Origin: Halalkalicoccus subterraneus
Lineage (GTDB): Archaea; Halobacteriota; Halobacteria; Halobacteriales; Halalkalicoccaceae
Assembly (NCBI RefSeq): GCF_003697815.1
Contig: NZ_RDQG01000005.1
Location: 1 to 64,000 of the forward strand
Length of the DNA: 64,000 nt
Direction: 5' to 3'
The notes beneath the pieces are model-generated. The model was not told the DNA's origin, did not search any database, and worked only from the letters and a program-made list of their open reading frames with translations. Of this stretch, positions 35,189 through 44,316 are shown piece by piece. The first letter of the stretch is position 1, and each line of letters opens with the position of its first letter. Both the position numbers and the translations under genes were made by a program.

Positions 35189-35273
35189 GGATCGGCGTTC
35201 GACGGGATGCAGTTTAACTCCGACGGGAGCCCCGTGTCAGGGGGTTTATCCCGACCGCGCTCTCAGGCCCGGT

Positions 35274-35462
35274 ATGCTCGATCGCCTCGGTCTCGCCGGT
35301 ATCGCCGGTCTCGTGCTCGTTGTGGTCGGTCTCGCACTCGTCGCCATCGAGAGCCCCCTGATCGCCGCCGGACTCGCGCTCGTGCTCGTCGGACTCGGGC
35401 TCGCGATCAAATCGCTCGTCTCGGGGATGCTCTCGGCGTTCGGGATGGGCGGAATGTTCTGA
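35274..35462 (+). CDS. small two-helix membrane protein conserved in haloarchaea
   Basis: The 62-residue protein has two hydrophobic segments (LAGIAGLVLVVVGLALVAI and LIAAGLALVLVGLGLAI) and the tail KSLVSGMLSAFGMGGMF. I recall this type, with the MGGM(F/V) ending, as a widespread haloarchaeal small family. The ATG at 35274 begins MLDRLGLAG; the open frame upstream is a shadow of eif1A. It is divergent from eif1A. The function is unknown. Confidence 0.75.
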   Translation: MLDRLGLAGIAGLVLVVVGLALVAIESPLIAAGLALVLVGLGLAIKSLVSGMLSAFGMGGMF

Positions 35463-35481
35463 TTTCAGTGTCCGCGCCGGC

Positions 35482-37455
35482 TCAGACCTGGTTGTCGCCC
35501 GCACGGTGTTCGCTGATCACCTGATCGACCATCGAGGCGTTTCGCTCGCGGCGGCGCTCCTCGGCCCGGTCGTGCCACTCCTCGATGACGGCTTCGACCT
35601 CGCTCTCGCGCGCGACGGCGAGTTCGTCGATCTCCTGGACGGTGACCTCGCTTGCGGGACCGACGGGAATTCCCGCCTCGAAGAGGACCTCGTCGGCGCT
35701 ATCCGATAGCCCCCCCTCTTTGAGGACGACTCTCGGGGAACGATCGGCGAGCCGACGGGCCGTCTTCGGGCCCGCGCCGCTCGCGTCCCGGAGCAGGATC
35801 ACGTCGCCCTTCGAGAGCCCGTAGGCGTCCTCGGCGGCCTCGATCGCATCGACGGAGAACTTCTCGATCGGCTTGACGGAGACCAGATCGCGTTTCTCGT
35901 CCTCGACGTCCGCGAAGTTCGAGTGATCGAGCTTCCAGAGTTCCTTGAGCCTGTCGAGCTTCTCCGCGAGCGCGTCCCGTTCCTCGTAGGCCTCGTCGCG
36001 CTCGCGTTCGAGGCGGTCGGTCTCGCGTTCGAGACGCGTGATATCACGCTTCCGTCGAACCCGCTTTCGCTCCTCGCTGCGGCGCTCGGTGAGTTCGCCT
36101 TCGAGCCTGTCGATCCGCTCGTCCTTCGTCTCGACGGTCCCCTTCAGGTCGCTCACGTGGCTTTTGAGCCGCTCGACCTGCGTTTCGAGGCGGGCGATGC
36201 GCTTCTGTTCCGGGCTGCGCTCGGGTTGAGAGGACTCCGTCGCGTCCTCCTCGTCCCCGCCGTCGTCCTCCTCGTAGGTCTCAAGAACGGTTTCGACGCT
36301 CTCGCCGCCGACCACGCGGGCGATCACCTCGCCGGTGTCGATCCGTGCGGGTGTCTTCCGGGCGACCCGCTCGAACTGCTCTTCGTGGTCGTCGTACGCG
36401 AACAGCGCCGCGGCCAGTGCGTCGCGCTCGTGGTCGTTGTCGTAGCCCTCCTTTCGAGTTCGGTGCTGCTTTTCGTCGACCGGGAGGTCGGTTCCGGGGA
36501 CCCAACTCGCCGCGTCGAAACTCCGGCGGATCTTCTCGACGGTGTTCGGCATCGGCCGCACGTCCGCGGCGACGACGAACGGTCGACCGCGCTCGATGAT
36601 CCACTCGATGACCGCGGCGGTGTCGGCGGTTCTCGTGCTCAGGACGTCGAGGACCTCACCGTCGATCCCGACGATCGCCACGGCCGTGGTCGTCCCGGGG
36701 TCGATCCCCACGAGGACGTGATCGCGCCGTTTCGCCAGCGGCTCGAACTCGATACCGTCGGTGCGCTCGCGGGCCATCTCGACGCGGACGTCGCCCGCCC
36801 GCCCCGTCGAGACGGGGATCTCGTGGGGATCGGCCTCGACGACGAAGACTGCCCGCGAGTAGCCGCCGTATTTCTCCGTGACGTTCTGTTCGTACTCCAG
36901 CCCCGCCCCGTCGAGTTCCGATTCGATCTCGCGGGCCCGCTTTCTGACTGCGCCGTGAATCCGGCGGGTGTAGCGGTCCGCGCTCCAGCCGCCCTTGCCC
37001 GTCGATCGCCCCCGAGAGACCTTGATTCGGGTGGTGTTGGTAAAGGCGCTGACCTCGTGGCCGACGTTGCCCGCCGCGAGTCGGGCGGCAGCCTCGGCCT
37101 CCTTCATCGGCTTTTTTCCATACGGAACGCCGTGACGGGAGGCGACCCGCGAGAGGGGTTCGGGCCGCTGTGCGCCGGTGACCTGCACCAGCTTCGTTTC
37201 GCTCGGTAGGTCCCGGAGAAAGCCGACGAGGGCGTCCTTGTCGGCGGCCAGTTCGTAGACGTTGTCCGTCGCGAGGATGTCGGGCTCCTCCCGGTCGATC
37301 AGCCGGCGGAGCTTTCGGTAGGAGACGACGTCACGGTCGATGTTCTCCCCGTCGAAGGCGACGACGGCATACGAGGGGGCGTCGCCCCGGACGTCGCCGC
37401 TCTGGATGTCGACGCCGAAGATCAGCGTCTCGAGGGCACTCGTTCGCGCACTCAC
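35482..37455 (-). CDS. DUF460 protein with two RNase H-like folds and coiled coil
   Basis: The 657-residue protein has an N-terminal RNase H-like segment (LIFGVDIQSGDVRG, Asp near residue 16) and a second one (VLVGIDPGTTTAVAIVGIDG, Asp near 252, with DHERDALAAALFAY supplying later acidic residues). A long coiled coil follows at about 415-545 (RIARLETQVERLKSHVSDL...), and then a C-terminal domain with GAGPKTARRLADRSPRVV. DUF460 is archaeal and predicted to be a RuvC/YqgF-like nuclease. The target is not known. Confidence 0.9.
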   Translation of the reverse strand: MSARTSALETLIFGVDIQSGDVRGDAPSYAVVAFDGENIDRDVVSYRKLRRLIDREEPDILATDNVYELAADKDALVGFLRDLPSETKLVQVTGAQRPEPLSRVASRHGVPYGKKPMKEAEAAARLAAGNVGHEVSAFTNTTRIKVSRGRSTGKGGWSADRYTRRIHGAVRKRAREIESELDGAGLEYEQNVTEKYGGYSRAVFVVEADPHEIPVSTGRAGDVRVEMARERTDGIEFEPLAKRRDHVLVGIDPGTTTAVAIVGIDGEVLDVLSTRTADTAAVIEWIIERGRPFVVAADVRPMPNTVEKIRRSFDAASWVPGTDLPVDEKQHRTRKEGYDNDHERDALAAALFAYDDHEEQFERVARKTPARIDTGEVIARVVGGESVETVLETYEEDDGGDEEDATESSQPERSPEQKRIARLETQVERLKSHVSDLKGTVETKDERIDRLEGELTERRSEERKRVRRKRDITRLERETDRLERERDEAYEERDALAEKLDRLKELWKLDHSNFADVEDEKRDLVSVKPIEKFSVDAIEAAEDAYGLSKGDVILLRDASGAGPKTARRLADRSPRVVLKEGGLSDSADEVLFEAGIPVGPASEVTVQEIDELAVARESEVEAVIEEWHDRAEERRRERNASMVDQVISEHRAGDNQV

Positions 37456-37537
37456 GACCGTCGGTAGGAAGTCGAGCTATATTAACGATACGCCGGTTGC
37501 GGGCCGACTCTCCTCGGTTCGGGCCGTTCGTCGCCTC

Positions 37538-38458
37538 CTACTCGGGGAACGATACCTCGACCTCCAGCCCGTCCTCGGCGACGAACGCCTCATCGTGTGC
37601 CTCGCTCGCCTCGCGGGCGAGTTCGGAAGCATCGCCGGCGTAGCGCGAGGAGATATGCGTCAGGGCGAGGCGTTTGGCCCCGGCATGGGCGGCGAGTTCG
37701 CCGGCCTCGCGGGCGGTGGCATGGCCCGTCTCGCGGGCGCGTTCGGCCCAGTCGTCCCCGAAGGTCGCGTCGTGGATCAGCAGGTCGGCGTCCGCGGCGG
37801 CCTCGCGGCCCTCCTCGGTCGGGCGGGTGTCGCCAGTATAAACGACCCGCCGGCCGGGGCGGGGCGGTCCGACGACCTGTTCCGGCTCGACTGCGGTGCC
37901 GTCCTCCAGTTCGATCGACTCGCCCGAGTGAAGCGCGCCGAACTTCGGGCCGACCGGCACGCCGAGTTCCTCGGCGCGCTCGCGGTCGAACCGGCCCTTC
38001 CTGTCGGACTCGACGAGCGCGTAGCCGACCGACCGGGTGCGGTGTTCGGTCCGAAAGGCCCGGACCTCGTACTCCTCGCCGCCGTGGACCGTCTCGCCGG
38101 GGGCGGCCTCGCGGACTTCGAGGGGATAGCCCAGCCGAGCGTCGAGCGCGCCCACGAGGTCCTCGACGGTATGGCGGGTCCCGCGGGGCGTGTAGATGGC
38201 GAGGGGATCGGCCCGGTCGTTGAAGTCGAGCGTCTGGCACAATCCGGGTAGTCCGAGGACGTGGTCGCCGTGGACGTGAGTGAGGAAGACCGCCGAGATC
38301 GAAAACCCCGTCCGGAAGCGCATCATCTGGCGTTGGGTGCCCTCTCCACAGTCGAAGAGTAACTCCTCACCCTCGCGGTTGAGGTAGATCCCGCTCGGGT
38401 TGCGTCGGGCGGTGGGAACCGCGCCGCTGGTCCCCAGAAAGGTCACGCGTAAGGTCAT
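37538..38458 (-). CDS. rnz: ribonuclease Z (tRNA 3' processing endonuclease)
   Basis: The 306-residue MBL protein has FLGTSGAVPTARRNPS, DCGEGTQRQMM and the zinc motif FLTHVHGDHVLGLPG near residues 59-73, then VYTGDTRPTEE, HDATFGDD and LTHISSRY. These are diagnostic of short-form RNase Z, which cuts precursor tRNA after the discriminator base. This is needed here because neither tRNA in the window encodes CCA. It follows the DUF460 gene on the same strand. Confidence 0.97.
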   Translation of the reverse strand: MTLRVTFLGTSGAVPTARRNPSGIYLNREGEELLFDCGEGTQRQMMRFRTGFSISAVFLTHVHGDHVLGLPGLCQTLDFNDRADPLAIYTPRGTRHTVEDLVGALDARLGYPLEVREAAPGETVHGGEEYEVRAFRTEHRTRSVGYALVESDRKGRFDRERAEELGVPVGPKFGALHSGESIELEDGTAVEPEQVVGPPRPGRRVVYTGDTRPTEEGREAAADADLLIHDATFGDDWAERARETGHATAREAGELAAHAGAKRLALTHISSRYAGDASELAREASEAHDEAFVAEDGLEVEVSFPE

Positions 38459-38504
38459 TGGCGGCTCTGCGGGCGGCGTGCCTAAACGGGTGTCGGATCC
38501 GTCC

Positions 38505-39434
38505 TCAGTCGCCGTTGAACTCGGCTTTGAGCGTCTCCAGTTCCGCGACCCGCTCGGCGTGGGCGTTGTGCTGGTGGATCGACTCGTCGTTGGACTGTTT
38601 CATCGTCACGACGGCGTCGGAGGGCAGGTCGGGGAACTCCCGAATGACGCCCTCTGCCATCGCGCGCACGCAGTCCTCGACGAACTTCGCGTCGGCATGG
38701 CTCTCGTAGGTCATGTGGTCCTCATCGGGGCGCTTCGCGAGGTTGTAGATCCGCGCGCTCATCGAGTCACGTGCCACGTCGATCAGCTCGTTCAGATCGA
38801 CCTCGGGTGCGCCCTCGCTTTCGACGGTGAGGGTGGCATGCCCGCGCTGGGAGTGGCCCGCCTGAGGCACCCGATCGAGGAACTCCGTGATGGTCCCGTC
38901 GTCGACATCGAGGTTCTCGAGGGTCTCGCGCGCTCGGGCGGCGGACATCCCCTGCGAGCAGGGACAGACGGTCATTCCAGTGACCCGGGTACCAATCTCC
39001 TCGCGGGTACCCTCCTCCGTGGCGGTCGCCCCGGCGATGATGTCGACGGTGCCCTGGGTTTCGCGGTCGCTTTCGGGCGTGCGATCGCGGGTCATGTACT
39101 CGGCCTCCATCGAGACCTCCGCCCGCGAGGTGTAGTCGTGACGCGACAGCAAGCGTTCGGCGGCGTCGCCACAGACGTCCTCGACCCGGTAGGTCGGTTC
39201 GCTCACGGCGTCTTCGAGGATCTCGTTGATGACCTCCATGTTCCGGCTCATGTCGGCACCCTTGCGCCAACTGGGCAGGTCGACGAACACCTCGAACTCG
39301 GCCATCAGCACGATGGGGCGCTCGTCGGAACGGGCGACTTTGACGAGTTTCTCGACCCCGGTGACGCCGACCTGGCTCAGTCCCACGGTCACGTCGGGGC
39401 TGTCGGCTTGTACGTCCGGCAGTTGCCTGCTCAT
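38505..39434 (-). CDS. mptA: GTP cyclohydrolase MptA (FolE2 family)
   Basis: The protein of about 309 residues has the FolE2/MptA pattern: [45 protein letters not shown] with the metal Cys, and [12 protein letters not shown]. It opens GTP to start methanopterin- or folate-type pterin synthesis (7,8-dihydro-D-neopterin 2',3'-cyclic phosphate). The start [13 protein letters not shown] was chosen; 13 upstream codons are not conserved in character. It lies between rnz and the NAD kinase gene. Confidence 0.95.
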   Translation of the reverse strand: MSRQLPDVQADSPDVTVGLSQVGVTGVEKLVKVARSDERPIVLMAEFEVFVDLPSWRKGADMSRNMEVINEILEDAVSEPTYRVEDVCGDAAERLLSRHDYTSRAEVSMEAEYMTRDRTPESDRETQGTVDIIAGATATEEGTREEIGTRVTGMTVCPCSQGMSAARARETLENLDVDDGTITEFLDRVPQAGHSQRGHATLTVESEGAPEVDLNELIDVARDSMSARIYNLAKRPDEDHMTYESHADAKFVEDCVRAMAEGVIREFPDLPSDAVVTMKQSNDESIHQHNAHAERVAELETLKAEFNGD

Positions 39435-39482
39435 TGTATATGTATTGGGCCGACGGCGATTCAACGTTTCCATCTCGACCGT

Positions 39483-40307
39483 TCAGTCGAGTTTGCCAAG
39501 CGCCTCGAAGAAGTCGACCGGCGGGCCGGCCAGGTGAGCCGGCTGTTCGGCGAGTTCGAGTTCGATCCGCGACGGTGGCTCGATGGCTCGCTGGTCCTTC
39601 CCGTCGCTGATGGCATACGCGAGGTCGGCGTCATCGACGCGGACGGACAGCTCGCGGTCGTCGCCGACGACCAGCGACGGCATCGGTTCGGTGGCGCACA
39701 TCTCCGTGACGACGAGTCCCGAAACGCCGGGGTGGACGAGCGGGCCGTCCTCACTCAGGTTGTAGGCGGTACTACCCGTCGGCGTCGAGATCAACACCCC
39801 GTCGGCGTGCCCGCCGGTGTACAGCGAGCCGTCGATCCGGACCTCGATCGTACAGCCCTGGCCGTGGCCGCGTTGAGGGCCCTGGATCACGATCTCGTTG
39901 AGCGCCGGCGAGAGCGTCCAATCCTCGCCCCGGATCTTGATTCGAGGGACCGGCCGCGAGCGAACCGTACCGACCTCCCGGGCGTACTCGATCTCGTCGG
40001 TGACCGCCCGAACGGCGTCGTCCGGCGAAACGGCGTTCAGAAAGCCGACCTCGCCGAGGTTCACCCCTAAAATCGGGGTCGCACCCACCCCGCGGGCGGT
40101 AAAGAGGAAGGTCCCGTCGCCCCCGATGCTCACGACGAGGTCGCACTCGCGCATCGCCGTCGGGTCGACCCCCGCGGTCGAGAGCGCCTCGCCGGTCGCC
40201 GTATCGACCTGCACCGAAACGTCCTCCTCGCGGAGCGTCTCCCTGATCTCGTCGGCCAAGTTCGCTGCGCGTGCGTTGTCCTTCTGGGCGACGATACCGA
40301 CGTCCAT
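39483..40307 (-). CDS. nadK: NAD kinase
   Basis: The 274-residue protein has the NAD kinase motifs [15 protein letters not shown] near residues 59-73, [23 protein letters not shown] and [17 protein letters not shown]. It phosphorylates NAD to NADP. The start [14 protein letters not shown] is standard; the frame extends open through the tRNA-Met gene upstream and that part is rejected. The gene is the first downstream of the tRNA. Confidence 0.95.
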   Translation of the reverse strand: MDVGIVAQKDNARAANLADEIRETLREEDVSVQVDTATGEALSTAGVDPTAMRECDLVVSIGGDGTFLFTARGVGATPILGVNLGEVGFLNAVSPDDAVRAVTDEIEYAREVGTVRSRPVPRIKIRGEDWTLSPALNEIVIQGPQRGHGQGCTIEVRIDGSLYTGGHADGVLISTPTGSTAYNLSEDGPLVHPGVSGLVVTEMCATEPMPSLVVGDDRELSVRVDDADLAYAISDGKDQRAIEPPSRIELELAEQPAHLAGPPVDFFEALGKLD

Positions 40308-40439
40308 ACCGCTCCTGCGTCTCGGTCCCGTAAAAACATCCCGTCCGAGAGGACCCTGTATCAGTACCTCGATATTCGTTCCCGCTCCTGACCTTCCGAG
40401 CGTTGCCACTCGTCTTCGACTCGTGGCGGTTTCGAAAAG

Positions 40440-40587
40440 TGCCCGGGGAGGGCTCCGAACCCTCGATCTCCGCATGACCCAGATTCGAGCCGTGGCACGG
40501 CGCGTGGGCATGGGAGGCTTCCAAGGCAGCCGCCTCGACTCTGAAACCCTATGAGTGCGGCGCTATGACCAGCTAAGCCACCCGGGC
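40440..40587 (-). tRNA. elongator tRNA-Met (CAT) with intron
   Basis: On the minus strand the acceptor GCCCGGG (40587-40581) pairs with CCCGGGC (40447-40441), followed by discriminator A at 40440. The anticodon stem CCGCA/TGCGG encloses the loop with CAT at 40553-40551. A T arm GAGGG-TTCGGAG-CCCTC follows. An intron of about 74 nt (40549-40476) begins after the base 3' of the anticodon, the canonical archaeal position. CCA is not encoded. Haloarchaeal elongator tRNA-Met is known to carry an intron of about this size, cut by the splicing endonuclease. Confidence 0.93.
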
Positions 40588-40634
40588 GCGTTCGTCGGTT
40601 GTCGGCTGTCGACCTTTAAGGTTCTCATCTGCGC

Positions 40635-40988
40635 TCACTCCCGGCCGGTGACCTTCCGGATACACGAGGAGCCGAAGGGGCCGTGTTCGCCGGATTCGAA
40701 CCGGATGAAGTGGCCCGTCGAGAGCCCCGCCCCACAGCGCCGACAGGTAAACTCGCCTTCTTTCACCACTACCTCGCTCTCGAAGCTGACGAACGCCCCC
40801 CGCTGGGGACGGATCAGGCCGTTCTCGCGCGCGATGATCCCGCGTTTCTCCGCTGTATCGAGGATCTCGCGGGTGAGATGGGGATCTGTCGTTACCGTCT
40901 CGAGGCGGTCGACGGCCTCCGAGAGTTCCAGGGACTCGTCCTCGCAGTGTTCGAGCAGTTCACAACCCAGCTCCACCGGATCGCTCAT
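40635..40988 (-). CDS. small haloarchaeal zinc-ribbon protein (DUF5830-like)
   Basis: The 117-residue protein has an N-terminal helical part (DPVELGCELLEHCEDESLEL, ETVTTDPHLTREILDTAEKRGII), which looks like a winged helix, and a C-terminal FTCRRCGAGLSTGHFIRFESGEHGPFGSSCIRKV. CRRC plus a distal Cys could bind zinc. I recall this as haloarchaeal DUF5830. The function is unknown; DNA or RNA binding is plausible. ATG 40988 (MSDPV) is preferred over GTG 40991. Confidence 0.8.
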   Translation of the reverse strand: MSDPVELGCELLEHCEDESLELSEAVDRLETVTTDPHLTREILDTAEKRGIIARENGLIRPQRGAFVSFESEVVVKEGEFTCRRCGAGLSTGHFIRFESGEHGPFGSSCIRKVTGRE

Positions 40989-41046
40989 CACCCGTCTTTC
41001 CCCGTCGGTTCACAAAGCGCTTCCCACACTACGCGGCGTTCGGATG

Positions 41047-41166
41047 TCAGTAGAAGGTGTCCGCACAGTCGTAGATCACGCCGTGGTTCGGACAGACGTA
41101 CTTGCAGTGGCGGTGGTACATCGGCGTCTCACAGCGCGGGCAGGGCCGGCCGCCGGTGTCGCTCAT
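41047..41166 (-). CDS. 39-residue zinc-finger mini-protein (HVO_2523 type)
   Basis: The tiny frame reads MSDTGGRPCPRCETPMYHRH, then CKYVCPNHGVIYDCADTFY and TGA. The CPxC...C..C pattern with HRHCKYVCP and the ending YDC(S/A)DTFY match the haloarchaeal zinc-finger micro-protein family typified by HVO_2523. It is too short for most gene finders. It would bind one zinc; the partner is unknown. It lies 58 nt from the DUF5830-like gene, on the same strand. Confidence 0.85.
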   Translation of the reverse strand: MSDTGGRPCPRCETPMYHRHCKYVCPNHGVIYDCADTFY

Positions 41167-41271
41167 ACTCGATTGAGGACGCCGGGTGTGCTAAGCGTTC
41201 GGGGCCGGGATCGACCCTTGATAGTCGACCGAGTCGCGCCCGACGATGTCGAGATCCCGCACCGCGGGCGA

Positions 41272-42522
41272 TCAGCCGAAGATCGGGTCATCGCACAACT
41301 CCGCATCGAGCACCGAAACGCCCTCGATCCCGTCGAGTCCCGCGAGAACGCCCCCCACGTGTTCGGGGCCGTTCCCCTCGATCCCGAGGACGAGCGACCG
41401 GCGGTTCGGGTCGTCGCCGGGCGTGCGTCGGTCCGTCTCGACGGCAGCGAGCTCCGCCCCGCCCTCGGCTACCCGGTTTGCGATCGCCTCGATCCGGGAG
41501 CGGTCGTCGACGGCGAGCCGCGGCGTCGCGTATCGGCCGAGCTCGATCAACCCCTGGCGGACGAGGTCGGCGTGGTCGGTGAGGTCGACGTTGCCTCCCG
41601 AGAGCACGGCCGCGACGTGTTCGTCGGCGACGTCCGCCGCACCCGACAGTAACGCCGCCAGCGGCGCGGCGCCCGCCGGCTCGACGACGGTCTTCGCGCG
41701 CTCGGCCGCCAGCGCGACAGCGGCCGCGATCTCCGCGTCGGAGACGGTCAGCACGCCGTCGACCCGCCCGCGCATCGTCTCGAAGGTGGTTTCCAGCAGT
41801 CGAGTATCGGCGATCCCGTCGGCGACGGTGTCGACCGACTCGCGCTCGTAGATCGCCCCCTCAGAAAGCGAGCGCCCTGCGTGGGCCGCGCCCTCGGGCT
41901 GGACGCCCAGAACGCGAATCGAGGGATCGGCCGCCGTCAGCGCGGTCGCGATCCCCGAGATCAGCCCGCCACCGCCGATCGCCACTAGGACGGTGTCGAG
42001 TTCGGGGTACTGCTCGCGCAGTTCGAGTCCGATCGTTCCTTGCCCGGCGATCACCCGCTCGTCGTCGAACGGGTGGACGAACGCCCATCCCTCGCGCTCG
42101 GCCAGTTCGAGCGCGTGCTCGTAGGAGCGTTCGTAGATGTCGCCCTCGACGACGACCTCCGCGCCGTAGCCCCGGGTCGCGGCGATCTTTGCTGCCGGCG
42201 TGATTTCGGGAACGACGATCGTCGTCTCGATCCCTAACAGGTCGCCGGCGAGCGCGACTCCCTGGGCATGGTTGCCCGCGCTCGCCGTGATCACGCCCCG
42301 ATCGAGCTGTTCCGCCGAAAGCTGAGCCATGCAGTTGTACGCCCCCCGAATCTTGAACGAGCCCGTCCGCTGGGCGTTCTCGAGTTTGAGTCCTACCGAA
42401 CGTGCCCCGCTCATCCCCGCGAACGTCGTCGAGCGATCCATCGGCGTCCGGTGGATCACCTCCGCGAGGCGCTCGCGTGCAGCCTCGACGTCCTCGACGG
42501 TGATCGGGTTCTCGCCCGTCAT
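41272..42522 (-). CDS. ilvA: threonine ammonia-lyase
   Basis: The protein of about 416 residues is a PLP enzyme with the Lys motif RTGSFKIRGAYN, TASAGNHAQGVAL and AIGGGGLISG, plus a C-terminal ACT-like domain (RRSLVLGIEGNGPEHVGGVLAGL) for allosteric control. It deaminates threonine to 2-oxobutyrate. The ATG at 42522 (MTGENP) has GAGGGA about 8 nt upstream; the Met at 42564 is too close to the TATA-like TTAAG (42578-42582). The promoter contains the regulon element. EutB of ectoine clusters belongs to the same superfamily, so another substrate is conceivable. Confidence 0.9.
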   Translation of the reverse strand: MTGENPITVEDVEAARERLAEVIHRTPMDRSTTFAGMSGARSVGLKLENAQRTGSFKIRGAYNCMAQLSAEQLDRGVITASAGNHAQGVALAGDLLGIETTIVVPEITPAAKIAATRGYGAEVVVEGDIYERSYEHALELAEREGWAFVHPFDDERVIAGQGTIGLELREQYPELDTVLVAIGGGGLISGIATALTAADPSIRVLGVQPEGAAHAGRSLSEGAIYERESVDTVADGIADTRLLETTFETMRGRVDGVLTVSDAEIAAAVALAAERAKTVVEPAGAAPLAALLSGAADVADEHVAAVLSGGNVDLTDHADLVRQGLIELGRYATPRLAVDDRSRIEAIANRVAEGGAELAAVETDRRTPGDDPNRRSLVLGIEGNGPEHVGGVLAGLDGIEGVSVLDAELCDDPIFG

Positions 42523-42585
42523 CCCATTCCCTCGATCGTGTACGTTGATAGCATGCGGGCTCATCTCACGCCGTCCACTTAACTG

Positions 42586-42613
42586 TACACAGGAACCGTT
42601 GACATCGGATACG
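42586..42613. promoter_or_regulatory. regulon element at the ilvA promoter
   Basis: The sequence is TACACAGGAACCGTTGA followed by N6 and ATACG. It matches the element at 48024-48051 at 22 of 28 positions, with the same 8-nt offset to an upstream CTTAA (the ilvA TATA in reverse). It belongs to the TACAC-N5-CCG family described in the findings. Confidence 0.65.
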
Positions 42614-42638
42614 GACGGCGCTCCGATTCGGTTCGCCG

Positions 42639-42655
42639 ATATCGGATACTGTGTA
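42639..42655 (-). promoter_or_regulatory. second regulon element in the ilvA-aminotransferase gap
   Basis: On the minus strand this reads TACACAGTATCCGATAT, sharing TACACAG, CCG and several other positions with the element at 42586. It lies 26 bp before the TTATTTAT box (42681-42688) of the aminotransferase gene, a position suited to an activator. Confidence 0.5.
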
Positions 42656-42711
42656 TGTCACGTTCGGGAACCGTTGAGAAGTTATTTATCGACGGTGTTC
42701 ATGGGTGACGT

Positions 42712-44070
42712 ATGGCAGGACCACCGATCGAGGAGATCCACTTCGAGAACGCGCCCGACGTCGGGGAAGTGCCGGGCCCCGAGTCCACACGACTGGTCGA
42801 GAAACAACGCGAGATCGACAGCAGCGCCGTCGCCTATCCCAACGACATCCCGCTTGCCTTCGAGGAGGGGAAGGGCGCGACGCTCCGGGATGCCGACGGC
42901 AACACCTTCATCGACCTGTTTGCGGGCATCGGCGTGCTCAACGTCGGCCACGCGAACCCCTACGTGATGGAGGCGGTCCACGAGCAGGCCGACAAGATCG
43001 TTCATACGGTGGACTTCCCCAGCGAGGCCCGCCTCGAACTCATCGAGAAGCTCGACGAGATCGCACCGGGCGAACTCGCGGGGGACAATCGAGTGATCTT
43101 CGGCGGTCCGACCGGCAGCGACGCCATCGAGGCCGCGATCAAGCTCGCGAAGTACAACACCGGTAACACCGGTCTGATCGCCTTCCGGGGGGCCTACCAT
43201 GGCCCAACCAGCGGCCCGATGAGCCTGACCTCAAACAAGAAATTCAAGAGCCGCTACACGCCCCTGCTCCCCGACGTCGTCCACGCGCCCTATCCTTACC
43301 CACTCAGACAGGGCAAAACCGAGGACGAGGCGGTGAAGGACGCCCTCGAAGAGGTCCGCGCGATCGTCGAGGACCCCTACGGCGGGCTTGCCAATCCAGC
43401 AGGTATTTTCGCCGAGCCGATTCAGGGCGAAGGCGGGGTCGTCGTCCCGCCGGAGGGATTTCTCGAGGGGCTGCGCGAGATCGCCGACGACAACGCCCTT
43501 CCCTTAGTGTTCGACGAGATCCAATCAGGATTGGGCCGCTCGGGCGAGTGGTTCGCCTGCGAGCACTACGACGTGACGCCCGACGCGATGACGATGGCCA
43601 AGGCCCTCGGAGGAGCCGGTTTTCCCCTCTCGGCGACGATGTACCGCGAGGAACTCGACACGTGGGGACCGGGCGACCACGCCGGCACCTACCGGGGCCA
43701 CGTCGTCGCGATGCGTGCGGGCACGCGGGCTATCGAGTACATCCAAGAACACGACCTCCTCGCGCATGCCCGCGAACTCGGCGAGTACCTGCGGGGCCGG
43801 CTGCGCGAGGCCGGCGAGTCGAACCCGCTCCTGGCGGAGGTCCGTGGGAAGGGCCTGTTCATCGGCGCGGAGTTCTCGGACGACGGCGAACCCGCCGACG
43901 AGGTCGTCGACGAGATCCAGCGCTACTGCTACGAGCGCGGCGTGCTCGTCTGGACCGCCGGCCGCCACGGAAGCGTTCTTCGCCTGTTGCCGCCGCTCGT
44001 GCTCACCCACGAACTGGCCGAGACGGCGATGGACGTGGTCTGCGAGGCGATCGAGCGGACGACCCCTTGA
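42712..44070 (+). CDS. class III aminotransferase (4-aminobutyrate/diaminobutyrate type)
   Basis: The 452-residue PLP enzyme has [70 protein letters not shown] and the PLP Lys in [15 protein letters not shown]. The last motif is typical of the diaminobutyrate--2-oxoglutarate group. It would transfer an omega-amino group to 2-oxoglutarate. TTATTTAT at 42681-42688 is about 27 nt before the ATG, so the message is leaderless. The neighbouring genes suggest breakdown of a diamino or gamma-amino compound. Confidence 0.88.
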   Translation: MAGPPIEEIHFENAPDVGEVPGPESTRLVEKQREIDSSAVAYPNDIPLAFEEGKGATLRDADGNTFIDLFAGIGVLNVGHANPYVMEAVHEQADKIVHTVDFPSEARLELIEKLDEIAPGELAGDNRVIFGGPTGSDAIEAAIKLAKYNTGNTGLIAFRGAYHGPTSGPMSLTSNKKFKSRYTPLLPDVVHAPYPYPLRQGKTEDEAVKDALEEVRAIVEDPYGGLANPAGIFAEPIQGEGGVVVPPEGFLEGLREIADDNALPLVFDEIQSGLGRSGEWFACEHYDVTPDAMTMAKALGGAGFPLSATMYREELDTWGPGDHAGTYRGHVVAMRAGTRAIEYIQEHDLLAHARELGEYLRGRLREAGESNPLLAEVRGKGLFIGAEFSDDGEPADEVVDEIQRYCYERGVLVWTAGRHGSVLRLLPPLVLTHELAETAMDVVCEAIERTTP

Positions 44071-44120
44071 GAACCGCGCCGCTTCGACGTTCGTTGTCCT
44101 ATCGTCCCGCTCGGCACTCA

Positions 44121-44140
44121 GTATACGTAATATGTGTGTG
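44121..44140. promoter_or_regulatory. regulon element upstream of the BCCT transporter
   Basis: GTATACGTAATATGTGTGTG matches the element in front of the second aminotransferase at 14 of 20 positions. It lies about 20-40 bp upstream of the TATA-like TTAAG (44164-44168). Confidence 0.5.
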
Positions 44141-44194
44141 CTATCTACAATAATCGCAACCGTTAAGACCGTCGTTCCCGATTGAGCCCGATAG

Positions 44195-44314
44195 ATGACA
44201 CCACATACCATGATCGGGGGTGGACTGCGACACGCATCAGAGAACGGCCCCGTCGTCCGGGACGCCGATCCGACCGAACCGTGCGAGCGCGACGGTGGAA
44301 CGGGGGTGCTCTAA
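44195..44314 (+). CDS. 39-residue leader ORF before the BCCT gene
   Basis: The frame begins MTPHTMIGGGLRHASENG, continues PVVRDADPTEPCERDGGTGVL and ends in TAA 2 nt before the BCCT ATG. TTAAG at 44164-44168 is about 29 nt upstream of this ATG, so a leaderless transcript would begin at this ORF and not at the transporter gene. The codons are GC-rich in the third position, like real genes. It could be a small protein or a leader that couples transporter translation. No family is recognised. Confidence 0.5.
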   Translation: MTPHTMIGGGLRHASENGPVVRDADPTEPCERDGGTGVL

Positions 44315-44316
44315 GT

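Noticed and set aside
39483-40511. Longer NAD kinase starting upstream at 40511
   Set aside because: The extension runs through the tRNA-Met gene and does not resemble any NAD kinase.
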